64,000 bases of DNA from Pseudo-nitzschia pungens. Taxonomy: Eukaryota; Bacillariophyta; Bacillariophyceae; Bacillariales; Bacillariaceae. Position 1 is the first letter of the stretch; every line of letters begins with the position of its first letter. The position numbers were made by a program, and so were the translations under genes. Where the stretch lies: the NCBI GenBank assembly GCA_037355855.1, contig CM074764.1:4216001-4280000 (forward strand), given 5' to 3'. This document shows positions 55,271 to 64,000 of this stretch, piece by piece. The notes beneath the pieces were generated by a model. It had not been told where the DNA came from, did not search any database, and was given only the letters and a program-made list of their open reading frames with translations.

Positions 55271-56218
55271 ATGGATAACGATCTTGTTGTCACCAAAGAT
55301 GACATGCTCATTGAAGGCCTGCTAATTGCAAACTACTCAAGAAAACAAATCGACCGGGGCAACGAAAAGAGCAACGGCGGTAGATTCAACTCAAAGTTTG
55401 GTGCCTCACCCGATGTGCTATGCACAATCTACAAGGATCTGCAGGCAGAGGAAGGGTTCGAAGTAAACTTTAAATGGTTTCTCCGTGCAGTTCTATACCT
55501 TCGAAAGTATCCCCTTGAAGACGATTTCGAAACATTATTCGGTTTGACTTCACGCTACGCTCGTGGCCCAATTTGGCAGATGATTGAAAAAATACAGGCA
55601 TTGAAAACAAGAAAGATAGTGTGGCCTGATGACTTGAGCTTTGGTGAAACATGGGTGATGACTGTTGATGGCACACATGTATGGATTGAAGAGCCCGGAC
55701 ATGAAATATATTCACAAGATTCGGAATACTTCAGTCATAAATTCAACAAAGCCGGTATCAATTATGAAATAGGAATTTCTCTCGCAACACGAAGAGTAAT
55801 ATGGATGAATGGTCCATTCAAAGCTGGAAGAAATGATTTGAATATCTTTGTTGAAGAAGGATTGGAAGAACGGCTACTAATGTTAAAGCAGAAGGCAATC
55901 GGAGATGGAATATACCGTGGCCACGACAAAACAGTTTCATACCCAAACCTTCATGACAGTTACGGAGTGAAGACATTCAAAACCCGAGCTCTCAAAGGAC
56001 ACGAAGATTTTAATGGGATGTGTAAGAGTTTTAAAGTTCTAAGCAGCAGATTTCGGCACGGTGTGGGAAAGATTGCTAATGCCTTTGAAGCTGTTGCTGT
56101 TATTTGCGAATACAAAATTGAGGCAAATGAACCTTTGTTTGACGTACTCATTGAAGATGTTGTCTTTGGTGGACCGGAGGATGAAGTTGCAGAATTGATG
56201 GCGTCATTGGAAATTTAG
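55271..56218 (+). CDS. DDE transposase, PIF/Harbinger-like, 315 aa
   Basis: Single exon from ATG 55271. The catalytic core reads MTVDGTHVWIEEP (Asp133), GPFKAGRNDLNIF (conserved Asp189, not catalytic), AIGDGIYRG (Asp212) and GHEDFNGMCKSFKVLSSRFRHG (Glu245). This is the D-D-E pattern of the Harbinger/DDE_4 endonuclease, with 78 and 32 residues between. The ~120 N-terminal residues may include a DNA-binding part but no known helix-turn-helix was recognised. It should cut and join the element ends. It is near the short end of the family's length range. It lies directly inside the left terminus and reads inward, convergent with the 923-aa gene. Confidence 0.82.
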   Translation: MDNDLVVTKDDMLIEGLLIANYSRKQIDRGNEKSNGGRFNSKFGASPDVLCTIYKDLQAEEGFEVNFKWFLRAVLYLRKYPLEDDFETLFGLTSRYARGPIWQMIEKIQALKTRKIVWPDDLSFGETWVMTVDGTHVWIEEPGHEIYSQDSEYFSHKFNKAGINYEIGISLATRRVIWMNGPFKAGRNDLNIFVEEGLEERLLMLKQKAIGDGIYRGHDKTVSYPNLHDSYGVKTFKTRALKGHEDFNGMCKSFKVLSSRFRHGVGKIANAFEAVAVICEYKIEANEPLFDVLIEDVVFGGPEDEVAELMASLEI

Positions 56219-56272
56219 AAGCATATCCATCACGTTTTGTGAAGGTGGTACTCGTAGTATAATTTACAAAGT

Positions 56273-59179
56273 TTACTTCATATTGGACCAAATGTTAGTA
56301 TGAAGATCGTCAATGACAGCACTGTTCGGATTGCGATTAGATTTCAGCTTCAACTTCTTGCCCCCTACACGTACTGATGTACTGATGAACGCAGGATTAT
56401 CAGGAGTACCAAACTTGCCATGGAGTTGTTCACGAAGCAGATTTCTACGAAATTGACCAGGAGGACGTTTCGGAAACTCATCCTCATCATCAGAACTCCA
56501 CTGTGGTGCCTCGTTGCGCTTCTGTCCGGGTGATGGTGATTTCCGCTGGTCAAGACCGGGTGGTGGGGGCTTGCGCTGCTGGTCAAGAGGACTGGGTGGT
56601 GGGGGCTTGCGCTGGTCAGGAGGACCGGGTGGTGGGGGCTTGCGCTGGTCAGGAGGACCGGGTGGTGGGGGCTTGCGCTGGTCAGGAGGACCGGGTGGTG
56701 GGGGCTTGCGCTGGTCAGGAGGACCGAGTGGTGGGGGCTTGCGCTGGTCAGGAGGACCGAGTGGTGGGGGCTTGCGCTGGTCAGGAGGACCGGGTGGTGG
56801 GGGCTTGCACTGCTGGTCAAGAGGACCGGGTGGTGGGGGCTTGCGCTGCTGGTCAAGAGGACCGGGTGGTGGGGGCTTGCGCTGCTGGTCAAGAGGACCG
56901 GGTGGTGGGGGCTTGTGCTGGTCAGGATTTTCAGGCGGTGAGAACCAATCTACAGTAATATTTGGCAGTTCAATGTCCTCAAGCATCTCATCAATTTCTT
57001 GACTATATTTTGCAAATGGAGATGGAGATGGAGCTGGCGGAGATGGAGCTGGCGGAGATGGAGCTGCCGGAGATGGAAAATCTATAGACTCCTGACCGTC
57101 TCCTTGCTCACCGGCTGCAGGACGTTGTTGCTCATCGGGAGAGTTTCTGGCAAGCTGACCGTGCCCACCAGACGTTCCAAAAGATGGCTGTGATGGTTGT
57201 GATAAGCTTGCAGACAAAGGTAGTGACGACGCAGACAAAGCAAAAGATGACTGTCCCGAAGCAAAAGATGGTTGCGATGAACTTACAGCAGACTGTCTCG
57301 AAGCAAAAGCAGACAGTCTCGAAGCAAAAGATGGTTGCGAGCTTGCAGCAGACTGTCTCGAAGCAAAACTTGCGGCAGTCGAAGCAAAAGATGACCTCGA
57401 AGCAAATGACCTTGCGGCAGTCGAAGCAAAAGATGAACTTGCAGCAGACTGTCTCGAAGCAAAAGATGACCTTGCAGCAGTCGAAGCAGAAGATGATTGC
57501 GATGAACTTGCAGCAGACTGTCTCGAAGCAAAAGTTGGTTGCGATGACTGTCTCGAAGGTTGCGATGAACTTGCAGCAGACTGTCTGGAAGCAAAAGATG
57601 GTTGCGATGACTGTCTGGAAGCAAAAGATGGTTGCGATGACTGTCCGGAAGCGAAAGATGGTTGCGATGACTGTCCGGAAGCGAAAGATGGTTGCGATGA
57701 CTGTCCCGAAGCGAAAGATGGTTGCGATGACTGTCTGGAAGCAAGTTGCGATGAGCTTGCAGCAAATGAGCTTGCCACAGACTGTCCACCTTTGGATTCC
57801 GTTGTTGGAGTTTGAAAGCTGACTACTCCTCCTGTTTCTGTTTTAGTTGTTTGCGAACTGACTCCTCCTGTTTCTGTTTTAGTTGTTTGCGAACTAGATA
57901 CATTATCTGGGCCGTCGGGAGGAGGTGATGGAGAACCTAGAAAAAAAAATGTTTAGTTTCGTATCATTGTGTTACTACCCATTATGCATTGAATTTACTA
58001 CCACTCACCCAGACGAAAAGCATCTGCAAATGCTGACTGTACTCGGTCGACTGAGGTCCTCTCAACAAGTTCAATTGTATTGGTGATGGCCAACTGGACA
58101 TAAAGTACAGCTTTCGTATGTGGATAACCTTCACGCAGAGAAGCATCAGATGAACGCGGATTTGGAGGTACCATCCAACCACTATACATTTCACATCTGA
58201 GATGAGTTGACCATAGTCCATCTGCCCCACAGTCGGGAACACCAACATTGCCTCCATTGACATTGTTGAAGTACTGGGTGGTCACATGGTAGCCGTGTGG
58301 TAGATGATACTCGATCCACTCCGTACGATCATCTCTTGTGACTTCATCCCGAGTGAGTTTCAAAGCAAAAGCCTTGTGTGCATCAATTGTCTGTGTATCA
58401 CACCCTACGAAGTTCTTATCACCACCGGTCATCAAGAAGTTGGGATGAAAGGGTGTTCGCGCATAAATGATCTTCCCATCTACGCTGACTTTCACGATGT
58501 ATCGACCCTGTGCCATATCAAGTCCATCAGTGAGGGGTGTAGACATGACAATCTTATCCATCTTAGCACCGCTTTCTGGGACATAGCAGTTATTGGCAAC
58601 AACAAACATCCACGGGCCATTCTTGTGTGGATTCTGCAAGTCAATATTGATCTTGCGCACAATGTTCATTGGAATCGTTGGAAAAACCGTAGGACCCATT
58701 TCTTCACTTGACTTTGGCGTTGGACGTGCTTCAGATTTAGAACGAGTCTCAAATGGTGATTGGAACAATACTCGTCGGGGGGATTGAAATGGCAGCTAGA
58801 AAGAAGTGAGATAACATTCACAGAAAATAAAATCAAGTTCACGGAAAAACAATCTCACCTCTGTTTCCTCTTCTTCTTCTTCTTCGTAGTCGTCCTCCTC
58901 GTCCTCCTCAGCCGTTCGATATCGTGCTGAATGCGGAAGAACATTCAAAGTTTTGAGAAGCTGTTCGTATTTCTTTTCTGGATAGCTTCTCCAGTTTTTC
59001 AACAAATCACGAATTGTTTTGCGTTTTGCTGTACCTCTCTTTCCGTAAGAACGTATATCCTGGTCAAGAAACTTTGAAAGTGTTTGATCGGCTCGATTAG
59101 CGTTGAAAAACTTGCCTAGTCCTCCAGCACTTTCAATTTTTTCTGCTAATTGCTTTTTCACTGCTATGGAAACAACCAT
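56273..59179 (-). CDS. Transposon accessory protein with Ser/Gln and Pro repeats, 3 exons, 923 aa
   Basis: Exons on the minus strand are 59179-58859, 58795-58009 and 57936-56273, joined by GT-AG introns of 63 and 72 bp in phases 0 and 1. Exon 1 has a helical basic region (KKQLAEKIESAGGLGKFF) and a Glu/Asp tract. Exon 2 codes a ~260-aa globular-looking domain (NGPWMFVVANNCYVPESGAK) of no known family. Exon 3 begins with two copies of SSQTTKTETGG, then ~190 residues of SQPSFAS-type repeats and about 14 PPPPGPPDQRK units (33-bp DNA repeat), ending in a basic tail. Probably a nuclear, multivalent protein; its role is unknown. The opposite-strand ORFs in the repeats are artefacts. Confidence 0.7.
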
Positions 59180-60207
59180 TGTGAGAGAAATGCGACGATC
59201 TAAAATTTGAGAAGTTCACTCTCGAGCGTCCAAACCCTGCCAATTGCGACAAAATTTGACGGGCACCAATTCGGTGCCCGTTCATTTTGCAGAAAACCAA
59301 TGACAATCAATGTTCAGCCATTCTCCGTGAACCTTGCTTCTTTTGAAAGAAGCAAGACAGTTTACGATTGCGGAATCAGTACACGACCAAGTGGCGGGTT
59401 CGTGGGTTTGTGGATCCTTCACGCGCAAAGAAGCAAGATGCACCCTTCTCCGTGAACCTTGCTTCTTTGAAAGAAGCAAGTTTACGATTCATTTTACTTG
59501 CGGAATCAGTAGAGTCGTGGGTTTGTGGATCCTTCACGTGCAAAGAAGCAAGATAGATGCACCCTCACGCTTAAAGAAGGAGCACTTTTTTCGTGGGTTA
59601 TTGTGGTTATCGTGGGTTATTGTGGGTTATCGTGGGTTATTTTTGTGGGTTAACGTGGGTTCATATGTGGGTGGTGGTAGTTCTGAAGCGCCTCAGCGTT
59701 AGCCAGCGATCCAACGTCCGGAGTATGCGCGCGGTTCAACCTATCAATTTTCATTCCTCCCAAGGGCACACGGGCCTATGTTGTTTTTTTTTACTGCCTC
59801 GCACTTTGGCTTATTCCTCGTGTTGGCTTTTCTTGGTCTTTGTTGGCGGGAAACATAAAGCACTACCTAGGTAACCTTACCACTACCACTGTGTAGAACG
59901 AATCAGCGCAAATTTTCTTCCGCTCCAGGCGATCCAACGGTCTATTAATTATGTTCCATTCCCACGCCAACATTTTTTGTGTTTTCATCAAAACCTTCAC
60001 GAAATATCACAACCGAAACGCATACTCCCAACATACTCATTATGTTCCATTCCCACGCCAACATTTTTTGTGTTTTCATCAAAACCTTCACGAAATCCGA
60101 AACATATACCATGAAAATCGTGACAAAAACTGAGCCATGATGTGAATATGCTGCTGCTGCTGCAGCAGAAGCTGCTGCTTTGGTAGGTCATAAACTAATT
60201 ATCCAGG
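59180..60207. promoter_or_regulatory. Divergent internal promoter region with repeats
   Basis: About 1 kb between two divergent genes of the transposon. It contains two copies of a ~120-bp unit with CTCCGTGAACCTTGCTTC and an 11-bp hairpin CTTGCTTCTTT/AAAGAAGCAAG (59331-59355 and 59457-59480), a third GTGGGTTA array (59589-59672) like the terminal ones, and a ~91-bp tandem duplication starting TATGTTCCATTCCCACGCC at 59949 and 60039. Confidence 0.6.
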
Positions 60208-61492
60208 ATGAAATTCTGCATTTGGGAGCAATATCTCAACTTGGCTTGGCCTGTTTCGATAGAAGGCAAATGCTTGGATGGTGAGTCAACCTGCTGTGAA
60301 GTCCAGTACTACTACGATGGAGACAAGGCTTCTGACATTCTTTTGTTTGGCTGTATTAGCGCAAGTGGAAGCAATCAAGGCTGCACGAAGGAACAAGGAA
60401 AGTTGTGAGCCCCCAAAGAAGAAACAAAAGCGTTTTCCAGAAGCAGAACATGTTGACAATGACAGGGGCGGAACTCCTGAGTTCAAGATTGTCAATGGTG
60501 AATGTGAAACTCCTGGGTTGGATCCTGAGTTCGATGAGAGCAACGGCAACGGCAACAATGCTGACGAAGACGAATTTGGGTATGGTGAAACTTCTGAGAT
60601 TGACAATGGTGAAACTCCTAATCGCAGCGACAAACCTGAGTTCGATGAGAGCAACGGCAACAGTGCTGAAACTCATCGCAGCAAAAGCAATGACGGTGAA
60701 CATTCGGATACAGAGGGAAAAAGCGATGGTCACGGTGACGATACAGGCAGCGATAACCTTGATACTGCGGATGAGGAGATCGATGGTATGGATTTGAAAG
60801 GGAAAACTGTTGAGGAGAAACTTCAAGTTATTCTATCATTGAGTTACGCTGATTTGGCTACCACAGTGAAGAGCTTGTATTCTGAGTTCCCAAATCGCAA
60901 GAGGAAGACATTCGAAGAAATGCTTTTTGATCATTATTCACTTCCTCATCCTACCAGCAAACAGAGGAAACAACTTTCAACAAAGAAAAAAAAAGGATAT
61001 AGGAGGTCTACTTTTTCAAGGCCATCTTCCTGTGCACAAGTGAAAGATGATGCGTCGTCCAGAAAATTTACCGTGTGTTCAGAGATGATCAAACAATTCC
61101 AGTATAGCACGACATGGGAAGCAGAAAAGCGCAATGGAAAGCCCAAACTTCAAACAATGATGGTTGTATTTGATGAAATGATTGCGCAACCAAGTCAAAT
61201 CAAGGGAAAGGCATCCAAAGATATGAAGCACTTTTTCCGACAAAACACTAGTGGAGAGCATCAACCTGAGCTATTTTTTCTTATCCCTGAAGACTTCGAC
61301 AAAAAGACTTTCGGTTCAATGTTGCAGAAGATTGGAAAAGATATGAAGCGATCGGAAACCTCATCTGGTAATAATTGGGCATTCACAGACAAAGTAGAAC
61401 GTTTTTTCAAATTTGTGTATGGGGAAAAATCATTTAAATCCCAAGGTACAAACAAACAAATGAAGAGAAAACGAATCGAAGAAGAATTGTGA
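60208..61492 (+). CDS. Transposon accessory protein, acidic N-half and basic C-half, 2 exons, 401 aa
   Basis: Exons 60208-60280 and 60360-61492 join in phase 1 over a 79-bp intron (GTGAGT...TATTAG); the spliced start MKFCIWEQYLNLAW replaces an unspliced ATG at 60291 or other in-intron starts. A likely nuclear signal, PPKKKQKRF, follows. Residues ~60-185 are very acidic with repeated DPEFDESNGN/KPEFDESNGN blocks. From ~190 on is a more ordered domain (TVEEKLQVILSLSYADLATT, NRKRKTFEEMLFDHYSLPHP) and a C-terminal Lys/Phe-rich region. No family recognised. It converges on the 263-aa gene. Confidence 0.68.
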
Positions 61493-61566
61493 TTCGAAAC
61501 AACCAATTCGGTGTACGGTAGGAATTTTGTGTCGCTGTAGTTATATTTTGTAGTGCACTATTTAAT

Positions 61567-62358
61567 TTATGCATATTTGTAAGTTGCCTGCTTGCCCCTT
61601 GTTTTTAATGTGTAGAAGTATTTCAATGTACGAATCTCTTGTTTAACCTTGTCACGGAATACATGCAGGGGGAAAGCTAAATATTCGTCTCTTGATTCCC
61701 ATAGATCTTTCTTTCGACTTCCGAATTCCTCCACAATTCCATCTTCAATGTCTTTCAACAACAATTTCTGCTGTTCCGACCCCTGCCATTGAATATAGCC
61801 TTTGTGACTGTAATATGAAATGGGGTTGTTTGCAATAAACAATTCAAAAGCTTTTTGGTCGGTCTCTGCTCTTTGATTGCTTGATTTGATTGTTTTGCGA
61901 AGGCTACTCAATCTACTTGAGAACTTACTGAAGTGATATTCCGCATATTCTGGATGCATCAAATATATTTCTTTTAGCGGCATTGTAATCCTCCGGTTAT
62001 GGTCTTTGGGTTCAAGAGGAACTACTCCGTTCATTATATCTTTGTACAATAGTTTCTTTGCTTTCGAATTTGCCCATGGAATACTAGGCTCTTGGTAGAC
62101 CTTACTAAAAAAAAGCATCGGATCTCCTTCTTTGACAACCTTCACAAAACGGCAAGGTCCAGTCATGGAAACAAAATCTTCGTTTCCTGATTCGTTGTCA
62201 TGAAGATAACAAAACTCATACTCATTTCCTTTGCGGCCTAGGAGCACTATGTTGCTCCGATGCTGTGGATTCGGAAGTAATTGAGGAGGTTTGATATATT
62301 TCGTAAGAATTGTTGCTTGAGCTCCCGATCCTGCTCTTAATTTCTGTGTTGTCGGCAT
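61567..62358 (-). CDS. Transposon accessory protein with an internal duplication, 263 aa
   Basis: Single exon; ATG at 62356-62358 chosen (a GTG lies two codons upstream). The protein carries two related ~55-residue modules: residues ~94-156 (IPWANSKAKKLLYKDIMNG ... MPLKEIYLMHPEYAEYHFSK) and ~200-252 (IQWQGSEQQKLLLKDIEDG ... LWESRDEYLAFPLHVFRDK). Shared pattern: W-x2-S, KLL-x-KDI-x2-G, then an aromatic/E-Y segment and F. Such paired helical modules could bind DNA or the termini, but this is a guess. Its upstream side faces a 60-bp tandem array and the right terminus. Confidence 0.68.
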   Translation of the reverse strand: MPTTQKLRAGSGAQATILTKYIKPPQLLPNPQHRSNIVLLGRKGNEYEFCYLHDNESGNEDFVSMTGPCRFVKVVKEGDPMLFFSKVYQEPSIPWANSKAKKLLYKDIMNGVVPLEPKDHNRRITMPLKEIYLMHPEYAEYHFSKFSSRLSSLRKTIKSSNQRAETDQKAFELFIANNPISYYSHKGYIQWQGSEQQKLLLKDIEDGIVEEFGSRKKDLWESRDEYLAFPLHVFRDKVKQEIRTLKYFYTLKTRGKQATYKYA

Positions 62359-62369
62359 TTTCACGGTTC

Positions 62370-62690
62370 ACGGAAAGTTGATGTCGATGTATAGAGCGTT
62401 CACGGAAATGAGCTGAGCACTCACTAGCTTCACGGAAAGTTGATGTCGATATAGAGCGTTCACGGAAATGAGCTGAGCACTCACTAGCTTCACGGAAAGT
62501 TGATGTCGATGTAGAGCGTTCACGGAAATGAGCTGAGCGCTCACTAGCTTCACGGAAAGTTGATGTCGATATAGAGCGTTCACGGAAATGAGCTGAGCGC
62601 TCACTAGCTTCACGGAAAGTTGATGTCGATATAGAGCGTTCACGGAAATGAGCTGAGCGCTCACTAGCTTCACGGAAAGTTGAGCTAATG
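62370..62690. repeat. 60-bp tandem array (about 5 copies) upstream of the 263-aa gene
   Basis: The unit is exactly 60 bp and nearly invariant. It contains two TTCACGGAAA-type words (CACGGAAATGAGCTGAGC and CTTCACGGAAAGTTGATG) and varies at a few bases (ATATAGAGC/ATGTAGAGC, GAGCACTC/GAGCGCTC). It lies in the promoter position of the 263-aa gene and next to the right terminus. Confidence 0.9.
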
Positions 62691-62729
62691 AGCGCTCACG
62701 TCTTGTCGGTGTAACATTCACCGAAAGTT

Positions 62730-63118
62730 GACCCACAATCGTGGGTTCGTGGGTTCACGGAAAAAAGTCGTGGGTTATCATGGGTTATTTCGTGGGTTTT
62801 CGTGGGTTATCGTGGGTTATCGTGGGTTATTTTTGTGGGTTAACGTGGGTTAACGTGGGTTCATATGAACCCACAATTATTCCATTCGTGGGTTCGTGGA
62901 GTCACGTGGGTTCAAGTGGGTTTTTCACGGTGAAAAAAAACCCACGTTGCAACCCGTGGGTTATTGATGGTGAAAAAAAACCCACGTTTTTTACCCCTTA
63001 AAAAATTATTTTCCCCCTTTTACATTAGGGAACGGCACGGTTGTAAAAATTGACATTTTTTAACGGGACTCGACACAAAGTGCGGTACGGGCGATTTTTT
63101 TTTCAGTTCCGGAGGGCC
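62730..63118 (-). repeat. Right terminal region with ACCCACG array
   Basis: Reverse-complement counterpart of 54846-55200: CGTGGGTTA units at 62740-62870, further GTGGGTT pairs around TTCACGGTGAAAAA (62925-62985), then a unique ~110 bp ending GTTCCGGAGGGCC. Confidence 0.85.
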
Positions 63119-63121
63119 CAG

Positions 63122-64000
63122 TAAGATCTTAGAGTTTTAATCTTTTCTTCGATTAACTTACTGTAACCTTACCGTAATTAACCTTACCCGTTCAGATCGA
63201 AGTGCAGTTCTTGGAAAAAAAAATGGTTACCGGTAAGTTACTGTAAGGTTAATCTTACTTCGGTTCCTTACCTCGTACGAAGTACGAAGTAAACCTTCGT
63301 ATTAATCTACTGTCAATGAAAACAAGCGATCCAATTATCCAATAAATAAGCCATTAAAATTACAATAATACGAAGTAAGGTTTTACGAAGTAACCTTAAG
63401 TTAACATTAAGGCTTACTGTACCCGTACCGGTATCCATTTTCAATTTTCAAAAAGGCGAATGGCACACTTTCTTACAGAAAAAATCCTTCCAGCTCTTAC
63501 CGGTAAGTTACTCTTTTGAGAAAAAAATTAAGTTTTTAAAATTACAACAAATATCCCCCTCTCAGACTCTGGTTCTACGATGATAGTCACGTACGTTGAA
63601 AAGCGTTTGGCCTAGAACATCGTTTACATCTACACTAATTTACTTTTACTGTACCGTACGTAAATCTGGACATTACCTTGCAGTACCGGTAACCTTACGC
63701 GAGGGCAATATTTTTTTTAACGGTCATAATAAAATTCGAAAGCTGCTTCCGCACATCGCTTCACTTCCGTTGCGTGGGTGCATACAGTAAACCTGAAGTA
63801 AACCTTAATACTGTACCGTAACCTTACGATAACCTTACCGTATTGTGATTTATTGTGCCTCATACCGTAAGGTTACTACCGGTAAGGTAAGATTGCCGTA
63901 ACTTACCGAATGGGTCCAAAGTGCTATGATATGGGACGTTGGACGGTAAGGTTACCTACCCTCCACCATGGTAAGGTTTACTGGTACTAACGTAAGCTAC
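63122..64000. other. Intergenic region with GTAAGGTTACCGGTA words
   Basis: No gene is visible up to the window end. The stretch is dense in palindromic and near-palindromic TACCGGTA/GTAAGG/CCTTAC words (for example near 63226-63250, 63420-63432, 63685-63700 and 63866-63890). Confidence 0.5.

Larger units (their letters stand above)
54846..63118. mobile_element. 8.27-kb multi-gene DNA transposon, PIF/Harbinger-like
   Basis: Ends are perfect inverted GGCCCTCCGGAACT, flanked by CAG on both sides (54843-54845 and 63119-63121), a 3-bp duplication as expected for PIF/Harbinger. Inside each terminus lie several hundred bp of inverted-orientation ACCCACG repeats. It encodes a DDE transposase (55271-56218) and three other genes (56273-59179, 60208-61492, 61567-62358) that fill the element between the ends. 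The genes are intact, suggesting an autonomous or recently active copy. The class call rests on the DDE motifs and the 3-bp duplication. Confidence 0.8.

Noticed and set aside
56503..57822. Long plus-strand ORFs rich in Gly/Trp or Gln/Val
   Set aside because: They are reverse-strand readings of the 33-bp and SQPSFAS repeats in the 923-aa gene, open only because the repeats lack stops.
60278..60360. Unspliced N-terminus of the 401-aa protein (hydrophobic, signal-peptide-like)
   Set aside because: The hydrophobic stretch falls within a clear GTGAGT...TATTAG intron; splicing to the upstream ATG keeps the frame and gives a soluble nuclear-type start.
1..64000. tRNA, rRNA or other known RNA genes
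   Set aside because: I looked for T-loop and box sequences on both strands and saw no credible candidate; a covariance search would be needed to be certain.

Overview
The window looks like nuclear DNA of a diatom, probably a pennate one. The evidence is: short GT-AG introns (about 80-410 bp) in compact genes; N-termini with a signal peptide followed by a plastid cleavage site at a phenylalanine; Ty1/copia elements resembling diatom lineages; and ankyrin proteins of the diatom type. The species cannot be named from sequence alone. Intergenic DNA is full of short words such as TACCGGTA, GTAAGGTTA and CTTACC.

Layout. 1-1482: 3' end of a non-LTR retrotransposon with a structured tail. 1654-7980: complete copia element with an intact 1791-codon polyprotein (minus strand). 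8427-13644: three host genes, namely a histidine phosphatase and a two-module VOC/glyoxalase-fold protein, both with apparent thylakoid-lumen targeting, and the ribosome-biogenesis factor BRX1. 15125-35870: a 20.7-kb nest in which an old, internally rearranged copia-type element with ~0.9-kb LTRs carries two nearly intact Ty3/gypsy elements (18512-24366 and 26617-32454), each with a perfect 5-bp target duplication. 35963-41855: ankyrin-repeat protein, ABHD17-like depalmitoylase with a myristoylation N-terminus, and PEN-2, a gamma-secretase subunit. 42974-46318: a graveyard of copia, gypsy and LINE fragments plus a foldback MITE. 47031-47936: linker histone H1. 49014-50817: a non-autonomous retroposon sharing both ends with LINE-type elements here. 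52819-54513: type II membrane sulfotransferase.

The most unusual object is 54846-63118, an 8.27-kb DNA transposon. It has GGCCCTCCGGAAC termini, a 3-bp CAG target duplication, and long terminal regions packed with ACCCACG repeats. It encodes a PIF/Harbinger-like DDE transposase and three further genes of unrecognised family: a 923-aa spliced protein with Ser/Gln and Pro repeats, a 401-aa acidic/basic protein, and a 263-aa protein with an internal duplication. A short motif, TTCACGGAAA, recurs in its non-coding parts. This is the best candidate here for an undescribed multi-component mobile system.

All gene models are from reading ORFs, splice sites and motifs by eye; no database search was possible.
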